A stretch of DNA of 64,000 nucleotides from Hydrogenophaga crocea (lineage in GTDB: Bacteria; Pseudomonadota; Gammaproteobacteria; Burkholderiales; Burkholderiaceae_C), in NCBI RefSeq assembly GCF_011388215.1, contig NZ_CP049989.1:4072001-4136000 (forward strand), written 5' to 3'. Within the stretch, counting starts at the first letter, position 1; each line of letters starts with the position of its first letter. The position numbers and the translations under genes were made by a program. A model generated the notes under the pieces. The model searched no databases. It was not told the DNA's origin and saw only the letters and a list, made by a program, of their open reading frames with translations. This document shows positions 1 to 9,461 of the stretch, in pieces.

Positions 1-1
1 C

Positions 2-670
2 ACCTCGGGCCGCACCACGCTCGGTGGCGAAGGCCTGCAACACCAGGACGGCAGCAGCCACCTGGTGGCCGCAACCATTCCCAACTGCAAGGCCTACGAC
101 CCCGCGTTCGCGGGCGAGATGGCCCTCATCGTCGACGCCGGCATGCGCGAGATGCTGGTGGACCAGCGCGACGTCTTCTACTACGTGACGCTCATGAACG
201 AGAACTACGCCCAGCCCGACCTGCCGATCGCCGCGCACACGGGCGTGCTCAAAGGCGCTTACCGCTTTGCGAGCCTCGGCCCCGAGGGAGGCGAGCCGGT
301 CACGCTCATGGGCTCGGGCGCGATCTTCACCGAGGTGCAGCGCGCTGCCGAGGTGCTGGCCGCCGAAGGCTGGCGCGTGCACCTGTGCAGCGTCACGAGC
401 TGGAGCGAGCTGGCGCGCGATGCGCAGGCCGCCGAAGCCGAGGGCCGCACGCCCTGGTTGCACACCCTGCTGGCCGACACCGCGGGCCCGGTGATCGCCG
501 CGAGCGACTACGTGCGCGCCGTGCCCGAAGCCTTGCGCGCCTGGCTGCCGCCGGACCGGCGCTACCGCTGCATGGGCACCGACGGCTTCGGCCGCAGCGA
601 CACGCGGGCCGCCTTGCGCGGCTACTTCGGCGTGGACGCGGCGCACATCGCGGCCGAGGCGCGTCGCTGA
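2..670 (+). CDS. aceE: Pyruvate dehydrogenase E1 (AceE-type), 3' end only
   Basis: This is the C-terminal part (about 222 residues) of a homodimeric thiamine-diphosphate 2-oxoacid dehydrogenase E1; the frame is open from base 2 and the start lies upstream of the window. The segments GRTTLGGEGLQHQDG, TIPNCKAYDPAFAGE and TLNENY-like LMNENYAQPDLP match the C-terminal half of AceE. The family decarboxylates pyruvate and passes the acetyl group to the lipoyl domain of E2. The protein stops about 12 residues after the GTDGFGRSD motif, whereas AceE of E. coli continues for roughly 30 more residues, so this may be a paralogue (for example an MdeB-like 2-oxobutyrate dehydrogenase) rather than the main AceE. 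No E2 or E3 gene follows. Confidence 0.88.
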   Translation, partial: TSGRTTLGGEGLQHQDGSSHLVAATIPNCKAYDPAFAGEMALIVDAGMREMLVDQRDVFYYVTLMNENYAQPDLPIAAHTGVLKGAYRFASLGPEGGEPVTLMGSGAIFTEVQRAAEVLAAEGWRVHLCSVTSWSELARDAQAAEAEGRTPWLHTLLADTAGPVIAASDYVRAVPEALRAWLPPDRRYRCMGTDGFGRSDTRAALRGYFGVDAAHIAAEARR

Positions 671-672
671 GC

Positions 673-1392
673 TCAGTCCTCGTTGCTGTTGATGAGGTGC
701 TTCTTTTCTTCGCTGGGGCGCCTCGTCGTCTTGAAGAAGCGCGATGCGAGGTCTGAGCGGTCGGTGCTGGGGCGCGCCGCGTCGAGCGGCCGGTAACCGG
801 CTTGATGCGTGCGCACCGCGGACAGGTTGAGGTTGAGCAGGGAGTGGGGGCGCGGCAAGGGAATGTCGGTGGCGGGCGCGCCGATCAGGGCCTCCTGGCT
901 GGGGGCGGATGGGAAGACCGCTTGGGGTGACGCCTCGCGGCTGGACGACTGCAGGCTCACCGCCTGGTCGTCGAGGGGCTCAGGGCGCGCTTCATCGATC
1001 GCCACGCGCAACCGGTGCACGCAGGCGCGCAGTGCCTCGGTATCCGCGACCCCGCCTTGCTTGTCGGGGTTGTGGGCCAGATCGCAGAGCGCGCGGCCCG
1101 CCGCCCGGAGTGCCGGGGAGCCCTCGCTGGTGAACTGGAGGCCCAGTGCGTACAGGAAGTCCGTCATCGCACTCGCTGCGGCGGTGGCCGTGGCGCGGGG
1201 CGTGATGCCCTTCTGGGTGGACACATGTGCCACCCCGTCCACGACCTTGAGGTAAAGGACCTTGCGCGTGGGCCCTGGCTGTCCCCACCGCTTCAGCGAC
1301 TGCAGGTAGTCATCGAGTGGCGCGACGTTGTCGATCGCGGGTGTGCTGTGGTGGGCGACGGCGGCGTACTTGAGTTGAGAGGTTCTTTCCAT
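673..1392 (-). CDS. Unknown protein behind an exact hrp box; candidate type III effector
   Basis: This 239-residue protein is not recognised. The ATG at 1392 is chosen because a longer reading (to 1494) would run through the promoter-like element at 1462-1489. The N-terminal half holds a compact region (about residues 40-140, ending LRAAGRALCDLAHNPDKQGG) whose layout recalls the core shared by the products of the genes at 1925 and 2822. The C-terminal part is low-complexity, rich in Ser, Pro and Arg, and ends in charged residues. There is no signal peptide and no membrane segment. An exact GGAACC-N15-CCACCCA element lies 70 bases upstream of the start. Export by a type III system is inference from that promoter and from the shape of the protein; no enzymatic motif is visible. 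Confidence 0.7.
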   Translation of the reverse strand: MERTSQLKYAAVAHHSTPAIDNVAPLDDYLQSLKRWGQPGPTRKVLYLKVVDGVAHVSTQKGITPRATATAAASAMTDFLYALGLQFTSEGSPALRAAGRALCDLAHNPDKQGGVADTEALRACVHRLRVAIDEARPEPLDDQAVSLQSSSREASPQAVFPSAPSQEALIGAPATDIPLPRPHSLLNLNLSAVRTHQAGYRPLDAARPSTDRSDLASRFFKTTRRPSEEKKHLINSNED

Positions 1393-1461
1393 GGTCGTGC
1401 GGTAAGGGGTTGATGGCGGGGCGGCGGTGTGTGACAGCACGTGTGAAGGGGATGGGTGGGG

Positions 1462-1489
1462 TGGGTGGTTGCGTGCCGGGCGGGGTTCC
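1462..1489 (-). promoter_or_regulatory. hrp box (HrpL-type ECF sigma promoter), exact match
   Basis: On the minus strand GGAACC (1489-1484) is followed by 15 bases and then CCACCCA (1468-1462), an exact match to the HrpL consensus GGAACC-N15/16-CCACNNA. It points at the unknown gene starting at 1392, 70 bases away. The match is visible in the sequence; use by HrpL is inference because no hrpL gene is in the window. Confidence 0.75.
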
Positions 1490-1556
1490 GGCACGCCGTC
1501 GCCGAGGGCGGTGCGAAGCGCGCGATGATTCGCGTCTCGCCCGGCCCCGCCACCGC

Positions 1557-1889
1557 ATGCCCCACCAGACCATCCACATCCACCCCGAGGCCCCCGCCAA
1601 GCCCGCGCTGGGCGCGCCTTGCAACGGCTGCGGCGTGTGCTGCCTGGCCGAGCCCTGCCCCCTGGGGCGCGTGATCTCGCGCAAGCGCGTCGGCGCCTGC
1701 GACGCGCTGCGCTGGGACGGCGCTGCGGCGCAGTACCGCTGTGGCGCGATCACCGATGCCGCGGGCGTGCTGGGCCCGCGCTGGGCCTGGGCCGCGCCGC
1801 TGCTGCGGCGACTGGCCAGGCGCTGGATCGCCGCGGGAGCGGGGTGCGATGCCAGCCTCGAGGCACAAGCGCCTGCGGGACCGCGCTGA
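1557..1889 (+). CDS. YkgJ-type cysteine-cluster protein
   Basis: This is a 110-residue protein with a dense N-terminal cysteine cluster, CNGCGVCCLAEPCPLG (about residues 22-37), followed by more cysteines near CDALRWD and YRCGAI. This is the pattern of the YkgJ / putative zinc- or iron-chelating domain family, whose biochemical role is poorly defined. ATG 1557 gives the usual compact start just before the cluster. The gene stands alone on the plus strand between minus-strand unknown genes, with its start about 70 bases beyond the hrp box of the divergent gene. The C-terminal tail looks unconserved. Confidence 0.75.
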   Translation: MPHQTIHIHPEAPAKPALGAPCNGCGVCCLAEPCPLGRVISRKRVGACDALRWDGAAAQYRCGAITDAAGVLGPRWAWAAPLLRRLARRWIAAGAGCDASLEAQAPAGPR

Positions 1890-1924
1890 GGCGCGCAGCG
1901 GGGCGATCGGGCGGCGCCCGCCGC

Positions 1925-2785
1925 TCATTGCGGTTCGGGCGGCTGGTCGGCGTTGCGGTCGGCCGAGCCCGGCGGCGTGCGCGGTGTGGTCCTGGCCGTG
2001 GACGCCCTGAGCGGCTGCGGCACGGGCTGTGGCCTCAGCGGCCGCGGGCTGTGGGGCGTTTGGCCCGTGAACGCCGTCTTGCGTTCCGGCGGCGTGGCGC
2101 CGGGCTCCTCGGTGCGGGGCAGCGCAAGGCGCGGCACGACCACTGGCCACGCCGGGGGCGCGGGCACGGTGGTCGGGACGTCGGCGACCATGGTGTCGCG
2201 CGGCGACGGCCGCTCGATCTCCTCGGGGCGCGGGTGCCCCACCTCTTTGGGCGGCAGGTGGCCGATGTCTGGCGCCGTGATGTGGTCGGTGAGTGTGGGC
2301 GGGCTGACGGGATGGTCGGCGTCGTGCAACACCTTCAGCGCCTCGCACAGGCTGTCGACCGGAAACTGGTTCTTGTGGCCCTTCGCGGTCAGGCACAGCT
2401 GCCGCAGATCCTCGCAGGCCTGCTCCACGAGCGCATTGCCACCGTGCTTGCGCCGGTAGACGGCAATGAGCTGCTGCAGCTGGCCCATGCCCGCTTCGCT
2501 TTGCAGCAGCGCGTCGCCGCCCGCGAGGTCGAGGACGAGGACGCGGGGCGTCTTGACATGCCCCTTGATCTTCAGCACGGCCTGGCCGTCCGCATCGGGT
2601 CTGACGTACAGGGCTTTGGGATGCCGCTCGAAATCGATGTGCTTGCGGACCATGCGGTCGCGCTTGGCCACCACCACCTGGTACATCGGCCCCACCGTGC
2701 GTTGCTCGGGGTCGGCGGCCTCGCGGGCCATGACCTCGGCGAGCGTGAGCAGCGGCCGGGGCGATTTGTGCGATTTGTGAATCAT
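1925..2785 (-). CDS. Unknown protein with Pro-rich tail, second gene of an hrp-box operon
   Basis: This 286-residue protein is not recognised. ATG 2785 is preferred; an in-frame TTG at 2806 would add seven residues. Residues about 60-150 form a probable folded core ending YRRKHGGNALVEQACEDL and then QLC. The gene upstream (2822-3610) has YPHKHRGNAKVAAACRELN and TLC at the same place, so the two are probably diverged duplicates. From about residue 160 to the end the chain is proline-rich and basic, with no predicted fold. There is no signal peptide or membrane segment. It lies 36 bases downstream of its neighbour and is probably co-transcribed from the hrp-like box at 3653-3681. A secreted effector is the leading guess, from context only. 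Confidence 0.62.
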   Translation of the reverse strand: MIHKSHKSPRPLLTLAEVMAREAADPEQRTVGPMYQVVVAKRDRMVRKHIDFERHPKALYVRPDADGQAVLKIKGHVKTPRVLVLDLAGGDALLQSEAGMGQLQQLIAVYRRKHGGNALVEQACEDLRQLCLTAKGHKNQFPVDSLCEALKVLHDADHPVSPPTLTDHITAPDIGHLPPKEVGHPRPEEIERPSPRDTMVADVPTTVPAPPAWPVVVPRLALPRTEEPGATPPERKTAFTGQTPHSPRPLRPQPVPQPLRASTARTTPRTPPGSADRNADQPPEPQ

Positions 2786-2821
2786 GGGATCGGCTCGATG
2801 GTGCAAGGCATGTGGGCCGTG

Positions 2822-3610
2822 TCACTGGGGGGCCGGGGCGTTGCTCTCGGGGCCGCCGCCACTGCCGGGTTGTGGCCTTGGCGCAGACCGCTCGTGGGTC
2901 TTCGACCGGCGCGACAGCGCGGTGACCCGGGGTGTCGAGCGCTGCTCCCCTCCCTCGTCGCGCCTTGAAGCGCGCCGATCGGTCAGTGACGCGGGCGTGC
3001 GGGCCAGGTGCGCCACGGCCAGCGGGGGCACGCGCGGAGGCGATGCGGGCACTTCCTCGATGGTTGGCAAGGGGTTCTGGAAGTTCATCGACTGGGGGCG
3101 CGTGAACTCGGGGGGGGTGGCCTGCAGACCAACAGCCAGCTCTTCGTCGGCGGCCGTGAGCTCCAGCAGGAGCCGGAGCAGGTTGCGGTTGCATGGCAGG
3201 CCGCTGCGCTGCACGTCGTTGCGGTTGCACAGGGTGTTCAGCTCGCGGCAGGCGGCAGCGACCTTGGCATTGCCCCGGTGCTTGTGGGGGTAGGTGGTGT
3301 AGAGGCTGCGCATCTGAACCAGGGCCCAGGTGCGCGCGGTCCAGTCCTTGGTGCGCTGGTCATTGATGCGCAGCAATCCGGCCGAGGGCCCCAGGCCCAT
3401 GAAGGCGACGCCTTCGTGCCAGCGCCGGAAGAGCACCGGCGCGTCCGACGATGCGGTGGTTGCAGGCGGCTGCGCTTTCAGCGCGTTGCTGACCGTTTCG
3501 GTCAAGGGGCCGGCGTCGTACTGGTCTTCTTCCGCGGCGACCGTGGCTGCGTACGAGGCGGGCTTTTGGGCGTAGCGGGATGAGGCCGGCGACAGCGTGG
3601 TCTTGTTCAT
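2822..3610 (-). CDS. Unknown protein with Pro-rich tail behind an hrp-like box
   Basis: This 262-residue protein is not recognised. The first 50 residues are Ser/Thr/Ala-rich and hydrophilic, as in many type III secreted proteins. The core (about 60-155) contains the Y-x2-KH-x-GNA-x-V-x2-AC-x2-L-x2-LC pattern shared with the downstream gene at 1925. The last 90 residues are rich in Pro, Arg and Ser. An ECF-type promoter close to the HrpL consensus sits 43 bases before the ATG at 3610. No catalytic motif, signal peptide or membrane helix is visible. Translocated effector is inference; a cytoplasmic regulator with a disordered tail cannot be excluded. Confidence 0.65.
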   Translation of the reverse strand: MNKTTLSPASSRYAQKPASYAATVAAEEDQYDAGPLTETVSNALKAQPPATTASSDAPVLFRRWHEGVAFMGLGPSAGLLRINDQRTKDWTARTWALVQMRSLYTTYPHKHRGNAKVAAACRELNTLCNRNDVQRSGLPCNRNLLRLLLELTAADEELAVGLQATPPEFTRPQSMNFQNPLPTIEEVPASPPRVPPLAVAHLARTPASLTDRRASRRDEGGEQRSTPRVTALSRRSKTHERSAPRPQPGSGGGPESNAPAPQ

Positions 3611-3652
3611 GGGGCGTGCTCCGATGCGGCAGGGGGTTGACCAGGACGGCCT

Positions 3653-3681
3653 TGTGTCGTCTCCCCCGTTGGCACGGTTCC
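3653..3681 (-). promoter_or_regulatory. hrp-like box, near-consensus
   Basis: On the minus strand GGAACC (3681-3676) is followed by 16 bases and CGACACA (3659-3653). This differs from CCACNNA at one defined position. It lies 43 bases upstream of the ATG at 3610 and would drive the two-gene operon 3610-1925. Confidence 0.5.
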
Positions 3682-3724
3682 CCAGAGCATCGGGTCAGAG
3701 CCCGCATGAAATCGAATCTTGTTG

Positions 3725-4105
3725 CTATCTTGATAGAAGCAACGCCGCCCCCACCGCCAACACCCCCACCGCCGCGATCAACACCCGCGTGCGCACCCGC
3801 AGCAGCTGCACCGCCTCCACCAGGCGTGCGTTCTGCTCGGCGAGCTCGCTCAGCGTCTGCGCCATTTGCTGTTGAACGGCGGCCTGCTGGTCGATGAGCT
3901 GGCGCGCCTCGATCAGGCGGTTGCGCAGCTCGCCCAGGGTCGGGGGTTCGGCGGCCGGGTCGAGCGGCGGGCCCGCAGGCACCGGCGTGGCCGGGGCCTT
4001 GTTCTTGTCGAGCAGCTTGCGCGCGGCGTTGAGCACCTTGGGGGCGTGCTCGATCACGTCACCCCAGGGGATGATCTTGAGCGCGGCGATCCAGGGAATG
4101 GCCAT
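3725..4105 (-). CDS. Small coiled-coil protein with C-terminal membrane anchor
   Basis: This is a 126-residue protein that I do not assign to a family. It begins MAIPWIAALKIIPWGDVIEHAPKV, with two short hydrophobic or amphipathic stretches. Residues 33-57 are Pro/Ala-rich, and residues 58-103 form a heptad-like coiled coil (LGELRNRLIEARQL onward). Residues 106-124 are one hydrophobic helix ending LLLSR, so the protein is probably tail-anchored in the inner membrane. Small proteins of this design occur in Burkholderiales genomes without known role. It lies on the same strand as the MFS gene upstream, but 45 bases away and with its own probable ribosome site. Confidence 0.7.
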   Translation of the reverse strand: MAIPWIAALKIIPWGDVIEHAPKVLNAARKLLDKNKAPATPVPAGPPLDPAAEPPTLGELRNRLIEARQLIDQQAAVQQQMAQTLSELAEQNARLVEAVQLLRVRTRVLIAAVGVLAVGAALLLSR

Positions 4106-4150
4106 GGGCGGTGTCCTCGTGTGAATGGACGTGGGACGCCGCCCCGCCGC

Positions 4151-5374
4151 TCAGGGTTCCCGGCGCCGCAGCAACCATACCCCGAGCGCCGCCACCCCCA
4201 CCAGCAGCGCCGGAAAACCCAGCGTGGGCGACCACTGCAGCGCCGCGCCGCCCAGGGCCGGTGCGAGCACGCCGCCCAGGGTATAGCTCATCACCAGCAC
4301 CGCGGTGCTGTTGACCAGGGTGATGCCCTGCTCGCGCGAGCCGATGTCGATCATGGCGAGCGTGTAGAGGCAGCCGCCCGCGCCGCCCCACACGAAGGCC
4401 ACGGGCGCGGCGAGCCAAGGCGTGCCGGCCACGAAAGGAATGAGCAGCGTGCCGCCGAGCGTGATGGCCGCGCACACGCGCATGAGCGTGAGGCGCGTGC
4501 TGCGCGCGTCGCCCCAGCGGGCCTTGGGGTGGTGCGCCATGCGGTCGGCCAGCACGCCCGCGGGCAGCATCATGAGCGCGCTGCCCAGGCCGCTGGCCGA
4601 CACCAGCAGCGCGGCCGCCACCGCGCCCAGGCCCAGGGCCAGGCCGTAGAGCGGCAGGATGGACGTGAGCCCGCTCTCGAAGAAGCCGCCCACGAAGCCC
4701 ACGGTCATGATCAGCGGGTGCGCGGCGAGCGCGTGCCACACGCCACGCAGGCCCACGCGGGCCTCGTGCGCGTCGGCCGCGGGCGGCACGCGGGGCGTGA
4801 GCAGGCTCCAGCCCAGGCCCACCGCCATGAAGCCGAACGCGGCCCACACCGCGGCCTCGCTCTGCGGGCCGACCCAGGCCAGCACCAGCGGCCCGAGCAC
4901 GAAGGTGATGCCCACCAGGGTTTCGAACAGGCCCACGTAGCGGCCGCGCTGCGCGGGTGGCGCGAACTCGGCCACCAGGGCCTCGGCCAGCACCCAGCGC
5001 AGGCCCGAGGCCATGCCCGCGGCGATCTTGAGCGCGAACCACAGCGGCAGGGCGTCCGACAGCGCGAAGCCGATGGTGGCCACGGTGGGGATCAGCGCCG
5101 ACAGCCACAGCGTGGGCCGGCGGCCCAGGCGCTGCGTGACGGCCGAGGCAAAGGGCACCATGAGCAGGATGCCGAGCCAGCCGCTGGCCGCGAACACGCC
5201 CGCGAGCGCGGTGGACACGCCGCCGTCCTTGAGACGCAGCAGCAGCAGGGGCGTGAGCATGAAGTAGCCCACGAGCTCGAAGAAGGTGGCGCCGAAGACG
5301 GCGGTGAGGCCCAGGCGCGCGTGCGCGGGCGGCGCGGCGGGCAGGCCCCGCGCCGGCAGCGGGTGCTCGCTCAT
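4151..5374 (-). CDS. MFS transporter
   Basis: This 407-residue integral membrane protein has about 12 hydrophobic segments. The loop 2-3 motif of the major facilitator superfamily is visible as [15 protein letters not shown], with a shorter second-half counterpart ([16 protein letters not shown]). The length fits a single-substrate drug/sugar-type antiporter; the substrate cannot be told. The start ATG 5374 overlaps the stop of the HAD phosphatase gene (ATGA), so the two are translationally coupled and probably one operon. No regulator lies next to it. Confidence 0.85.
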   Translation of the reverse strand: MSEHPLPARGLPAAPPAHARLGLTAVFGATFFELVGYFMLTPLLLLRLKDGGVSTALAGVFAASGWLGILLMVPFASAVTQRLGRRPTLWLSALIPTVATIGFALSDALPLWFALKIAAGMASGLRWVLAEALVAEFAPPAQRGRYVGLFETLVGITFVLGPLVLAWVGPQSEAAVWAAFGFMAVGLGWSLLTPRVPPAADAHEARVGLRGVWHALAAHPLIMTVGFVGGFFESGLTSILPLYGLALGLGAVAAALLVSASGLGSALMMLPAGVLADRMAHHPKARWGDARSTRLTLMRVCAAITLGGTLLIPFVAGTPWLAAPVAFVWGGAGGCLYTLAMIDIGSREQGITLVNSTAVLVMSYTLGGVLAPALGGAALQWSPTLGFPALLVGVAALGVWLLRRREP

Positions 5375-6171
5375 GGCGCGGCCTGCGCGGCGAGCACGGC
5401 GTCCACCACGTCGGCGAAGCCCGCGCCGCGTTCGCGCGGTGCCACGTGGCGCGGGTGGTGGCTGAGTTGCGGCCAGAAGCGCGCCACGTTGGCCACGCCC
5501 ACGCTGTGCGGGAAGCGCGCGAACATGACGGCGTCGTTGGTGGAGTCGCCCACGTACACCCAGTGCGCGATCTCGTCGTCGAGCGATCGGCCCAGGCGCT
5601 CGCGCACGATCCAGCGCGCGCCGCTGAGCTTGTCGTGCGCGCCGATCCAGGCGTTGATGTGGATGGAGCTCACGGTGGCCGTGAGCCCCAGGCCACGCAG
5701 GATGGCGACCACGCGCGCGATGTCGGCCTCGCCCAGGTGGGCGTGCTCGCTGTGGTCGATCGCGATGTCGGTCTCGCGGCCCGCGCTGTCGGTGGCCAGG
5801 CGCGCGTGCGGCAGCTCGGCGAGCACACGCGCGGCCGCGGCCTGCAGCCGCTCGGCGTTCTGCCGGCGGGTGGCCGCGTCCTGCGCATAGGTCTTGTGCA
5901 GCCGGCCCTTGTCGTTCCACAGCGCCACGGCGCCGTTCTCGGCCACGATGGCGTCGATCGGCCAGGCCAGGGCGAAGGGCTCGCTCCAGCCCGCGGGGCG
6001 GCCCGTGACCGCGAACACCGGCAGCCCGGCGGCGCGCAGGCGCTGCAGCGCGGCCTCGGCCTCTGGCGCGAGCGCGCCGTCGGCCGTGAGCGTGTCGTCG
6101 ATGTCGGTGAGCACGCCGTGGATGCGCGCGCGCTCGGCCAGGGGCCAGTGGGCCAGGGGGGTGGGCTGCAT
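5371..6171 (-). CDS. HAD-superfamily (IIB) phosphatase
   Basis: This 266-residue cytoplasmic hydrolase has HAD motif I as DIDDTLT (about residues 22-28), motif II in VFAVTGRP, a lysine-bearing cap region (HDKLSGARW), and motif IV as VYVGDSTND with two acidic residues. The layout is that of the Cof/sucrose-phosphate-phosphatase (IIB) group, which removes phosphate from sugar phosphates; the substrate is not evident. The ORF extends further upstream, but ATG 6171 places motif I at the usual distance from the N-terminus and keeps clear of the ahcY leader on the other strand. It is coupled to the downstream MFS gene by an ATGA overlap. Confidence 0.82.
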   Translation of the reverse strand: MQPTPLAHWPLAERARIHGVLTDIDDTLTADGALAPEAEAALQRLRAAGLPVFAVTGRPAGWSEPFALAWPIDAIVAENGAVALWNDKGRLHKTYAQDAATRRQNAERLQAAAARVLAELPHARLATDSAGRETDIAIDHSEHAHLGEADIARVVAILRGLGLTATVSSIHINAWIGAHDKLSGARWIVRERLGRSLDDEIAHWVYVGDSTNDAVMFARFPHSVGVANVARFWPQLSHHPRHVAPRERGAGFADVVDAVLAAQAAP

Positions 6172-6274
6172 GGGGGCGGCAGTGTCGCACAGCGCGCCAT
6201 ACCCCCTCGCGCCCGTCGCCTGTGTGCGATCTGTTGCACCCGTGCGGCGGCGGCTTGGATAGAATTCCGCCCCA

Positions 6275-6357
6275 TCCGAGGAGCGTTGCAGCGCCCCACC
6301 CGCACCGAGCGGGCCGCGGGCGTGAGGCTCGGACCCCTGTTTGCAACGACGCTCATC
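6275..6357 (+). promoter_or_regulatory. SAH riboswitch upstream of ahcY
   Basis: The leader contains the conserved blocks of the S-adenosylhomocysteine riboswitch: CCGAGGAGCGTTGC (from 6276), GTGAGGCTCGG (6332-6342) pairing with the first CCGAG, and GCAACGACGCTCA near 6343-6355, which pairs back as a pseudoknot with GAGCGTTGC. In beta- and gammaproteobacteria this element turns ahcY on when SAH accumulates. A TAGAAT -10-like hexamer lies at 6260-6265, about ten bases before the aptamer. Confidence 0.92.
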
Positions 6358-6426
6358 CACTGCACGTGTGATGGGCTTTTTCATCCGCCCCCGCCGTGCC
6401 GTGCTTCCACCTCACAGGAGCGCCAC

Positions 6427-7860
<1,434 letters not shown>

Positions 7861-7868
7861 TCGCGGCC

Positions 7869-8630
7869 GTGCGTGCCGACCAGTTGCTGGTCGAGCGCGG
7901 ACTCGCGGCGTCGCGCTCGCAGGCCCAGCGGCTGATCGCCGCGGGCGTGCGCTGGCGGCTCGGGGCGGGGCAGGCCTGGAGGCCCGTCGCCAAGAACGGC
8001 GAGGTGCTGTCTCCGCTGGCCGAGCTGGAACTGTCCGACGCCGCCGAGGCGCGCTACGTGTCGCGCGGCGGCTTGAAGCTCGAAGGCGCGCTTGCGCACA
8101 CGGGCTTTGCGGTACAGGGCCTGCGCGCGCTCGACGTGGGCCAGAGCACCGGCGGCTTCACCGACTGCCTGCTGCAGCGCGGTGCCGCGCAGGTGGTGGG
8201 CGTGGACGTGGGCAGCGGCCAGCTGCATGCGCGCCTGCGCAGCGACCCGCGCGTGATCGCGCTCGAACACACGAACGCGCGCGAGCTCGACGCCGACGCA
8301 CTGCGCGCGGCCGGCGCCGAGCCGCCGTTCGACCTGATCGTGGGCGACCTGTCGTTCATTTCGCAGACGCTGGTGTGGCCGGCGCTGCTGCCGCTGCTGA
8401 AAGCGGGCGGCCACGGACTGGTGCTGGTCAAGCCGCAGTTCGAGCTGCAGCCTGGCGACATCGGCAAGGGCGGGCTCGTGAAAGACGCGGCCAGCCACGC
8501 CCGCGTGCGCACGCGCATCACCGACGCGCTGCAAGGCCTGGGCCTGCAGCTGCTCGACTATTTCGACAGCGCCATCGCCGGTGGCGATGGCAACCGCGAG
8601 TTCTTCGTCTTCATTCGGAAACCGGCATGA
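7869..8630 (+). CDS. TlyA-family rRNA 2'-O-methyltransferase
   Basis: This 253-residue protein has an N-terminal S4 RNA-binding domain (RADQLLVERGLAASRSQAQ, residues 2-20) and an FtsJ/RrmJ-type methyltransferase domain. The latter shows SRGGLKLEGAL (about 65), motif I LDVGQSTGGFTD (about 88-99), GDLSFIS and VKPQFE. TlyA proteins methylate ribose in rRNA and were once called hemolysins. GTG 7869 is chosen because it puts the S4 motif at residue 2; a TTG at 7857 overlapping the ahcY stop is the alternative. The gene sits between ahcY and metF, with an ATGA overlap to metF. Confidence 0.88.
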   Translation: MRADQLLVERGLAASRSQAQRLIAAGVRWRLGAGQAWRPVAKNGEVLSPLAELELSDAAEARYVSRGGLKLEGALAHTGFAVQGLRALDVGQSTGGFTDCLLQRGAAQVVGVDVGSGQLHARLRSDPRVIALEHTNARELDADALRAAGAEPPFDLIVGDLSFISQTLVWPALLPLLKAGGHGLVLVKPQFELQPGDIGKGGLVKDAASHARVRTRITDALQGLGLQLLDYFDSAIAGGDGNREFFVFIRKPA

Positions 8631-9457
8631 ACCTGCCCATCAGTTTCGAGTTCTTCCCGCCCAAGACGCCCGAAGGCGCCGAGAAGCTGCGCGCCGTGCG
8701 CCAGCAGCTCTATGTGCGCCAGCCGCTGTTCTGCTCCGTCACCTATGGCGCGGGCGGTTCGACGCAAGAGGGCACCTTCGGCACCGTGCGCGAGATCCTC
8801 GCCGAGGGCGTGGACGCGGCCTCGCACTTCTCGTGCATCGGCGCCACGCGCGCCTCGGTGCGCGCGCAGCTCGCGCAGCTCAAGGCCATGGGCGTGAAGC
8901 GCCTGGTGGCGCTGCGCGGCGACCTGCCCAGCGGCTACGGCCTGGGCGGTGAGTTCCAGTACGCGAGCGATCTCGTGGCCTTCATCCGCGCCGAGACCGG
9001 CGAGGACTTCCACATCGAGGTCGCGGCTTACCCCGAGGTGCACCCGCAGGCCAAGTCGCCCGAGGCCGACCTCAAGGCCTACGTGACCAAGGTGAAGGCC
9101 GGTGCGCACTCGGCGATCACGCAGTACTTCTACAACAGCGACGCGTATTTCCGCTTCGTCGACGACGCGCACCGCCTGGGCGCCGAGGTGCCGGTGGTGC
9201 CGGGCATCATGCCCATCACGAGTTCGGCGCAGCTGCTGCGCTTCTCCGACGCCTGCGGCGCCGAGATCCCGCGCTGGATCCGGCTGCGCCTGCAGGCCTA
9301 CGGCGACGACACCGCGTCCATCAAGGCCTTCGGCCTCGACGTCGTGACCGACCTCTGCGACCAGCTGCGCAACGCGGGCGTGCCGGGGCTGCACTTCTAC
9401 ACCATGAACCAGAGCGTGGCCACGCTCGAGATCCTGCGCCGCCTCGACGGCCACTGA
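8627..9457 (+). CDS. metF: Methylenetetrahydrofolate reductase
   Basis: This 276-residue FAD enzyme reduces 5,10-methylenetetrahydrofolate to 5-methyltetrahydrofolate, the methyl donor for homocysteine remethylation. It shows the family start FEFFPPKTPEG (residues 7-17), SVTYGAGGS, the folate-contacting ALRGDLP, AAYPEVHP and TQYFYNSDAYF. The length suits the bacterial single-domain form. Its ATG overlaps the stop of the tlyA-like gene. In the operon ahcY supplies homocysteine and MetF the methyl group, so both steps feed methionine regeneration under SAH control. Confidence 0.96.
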   Translation: MNLPISFEFFPPKTPEGAEKLRAVRQQLYVRQPLFCSVTYGAGGSTQEGTFGTVREILAEGVDAASHFSCIGATRASVRAQLAQLKAMGVKRLVALRGDLPSGYGLGGEFQYASDLVAFIRAETGEDFHIEVAAYPEVHPQAKSPEADLKAYVTKVKAGAHSAITQYFYNSDAYFRFVDDAHRLGAEVPVVPGIMPITSSAQLLRFSDACGAEIPRWIRLRLQAYGDDTASIKAFGLDVVTDLCDQLRNAGVPGLHFYTMNQSVATLEILRRLDGH

Positions 9458-9461
9458 CGCC

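Noticed and set aside
1410..1889. 159-residue version of the YkgJ-type gene
   Set aside because: The extension runs through the hrp box region and has no family-like sequence; ATG 1557 fits better.
1293..3230. 645-residue minus-strand ORF
   Set aside because: It is an out-of-frame shadow crossing three better-supported genes, with an Arg/Ala/Pro-rich sequence typical of GC-rich noise.
3866..5890. 674-residue plus-strand ORF
   Set aside because: It is antisense to the MFS and HAD genes, with His/Arg/Gln/Gly-rich low-complexity sequence and no motif.
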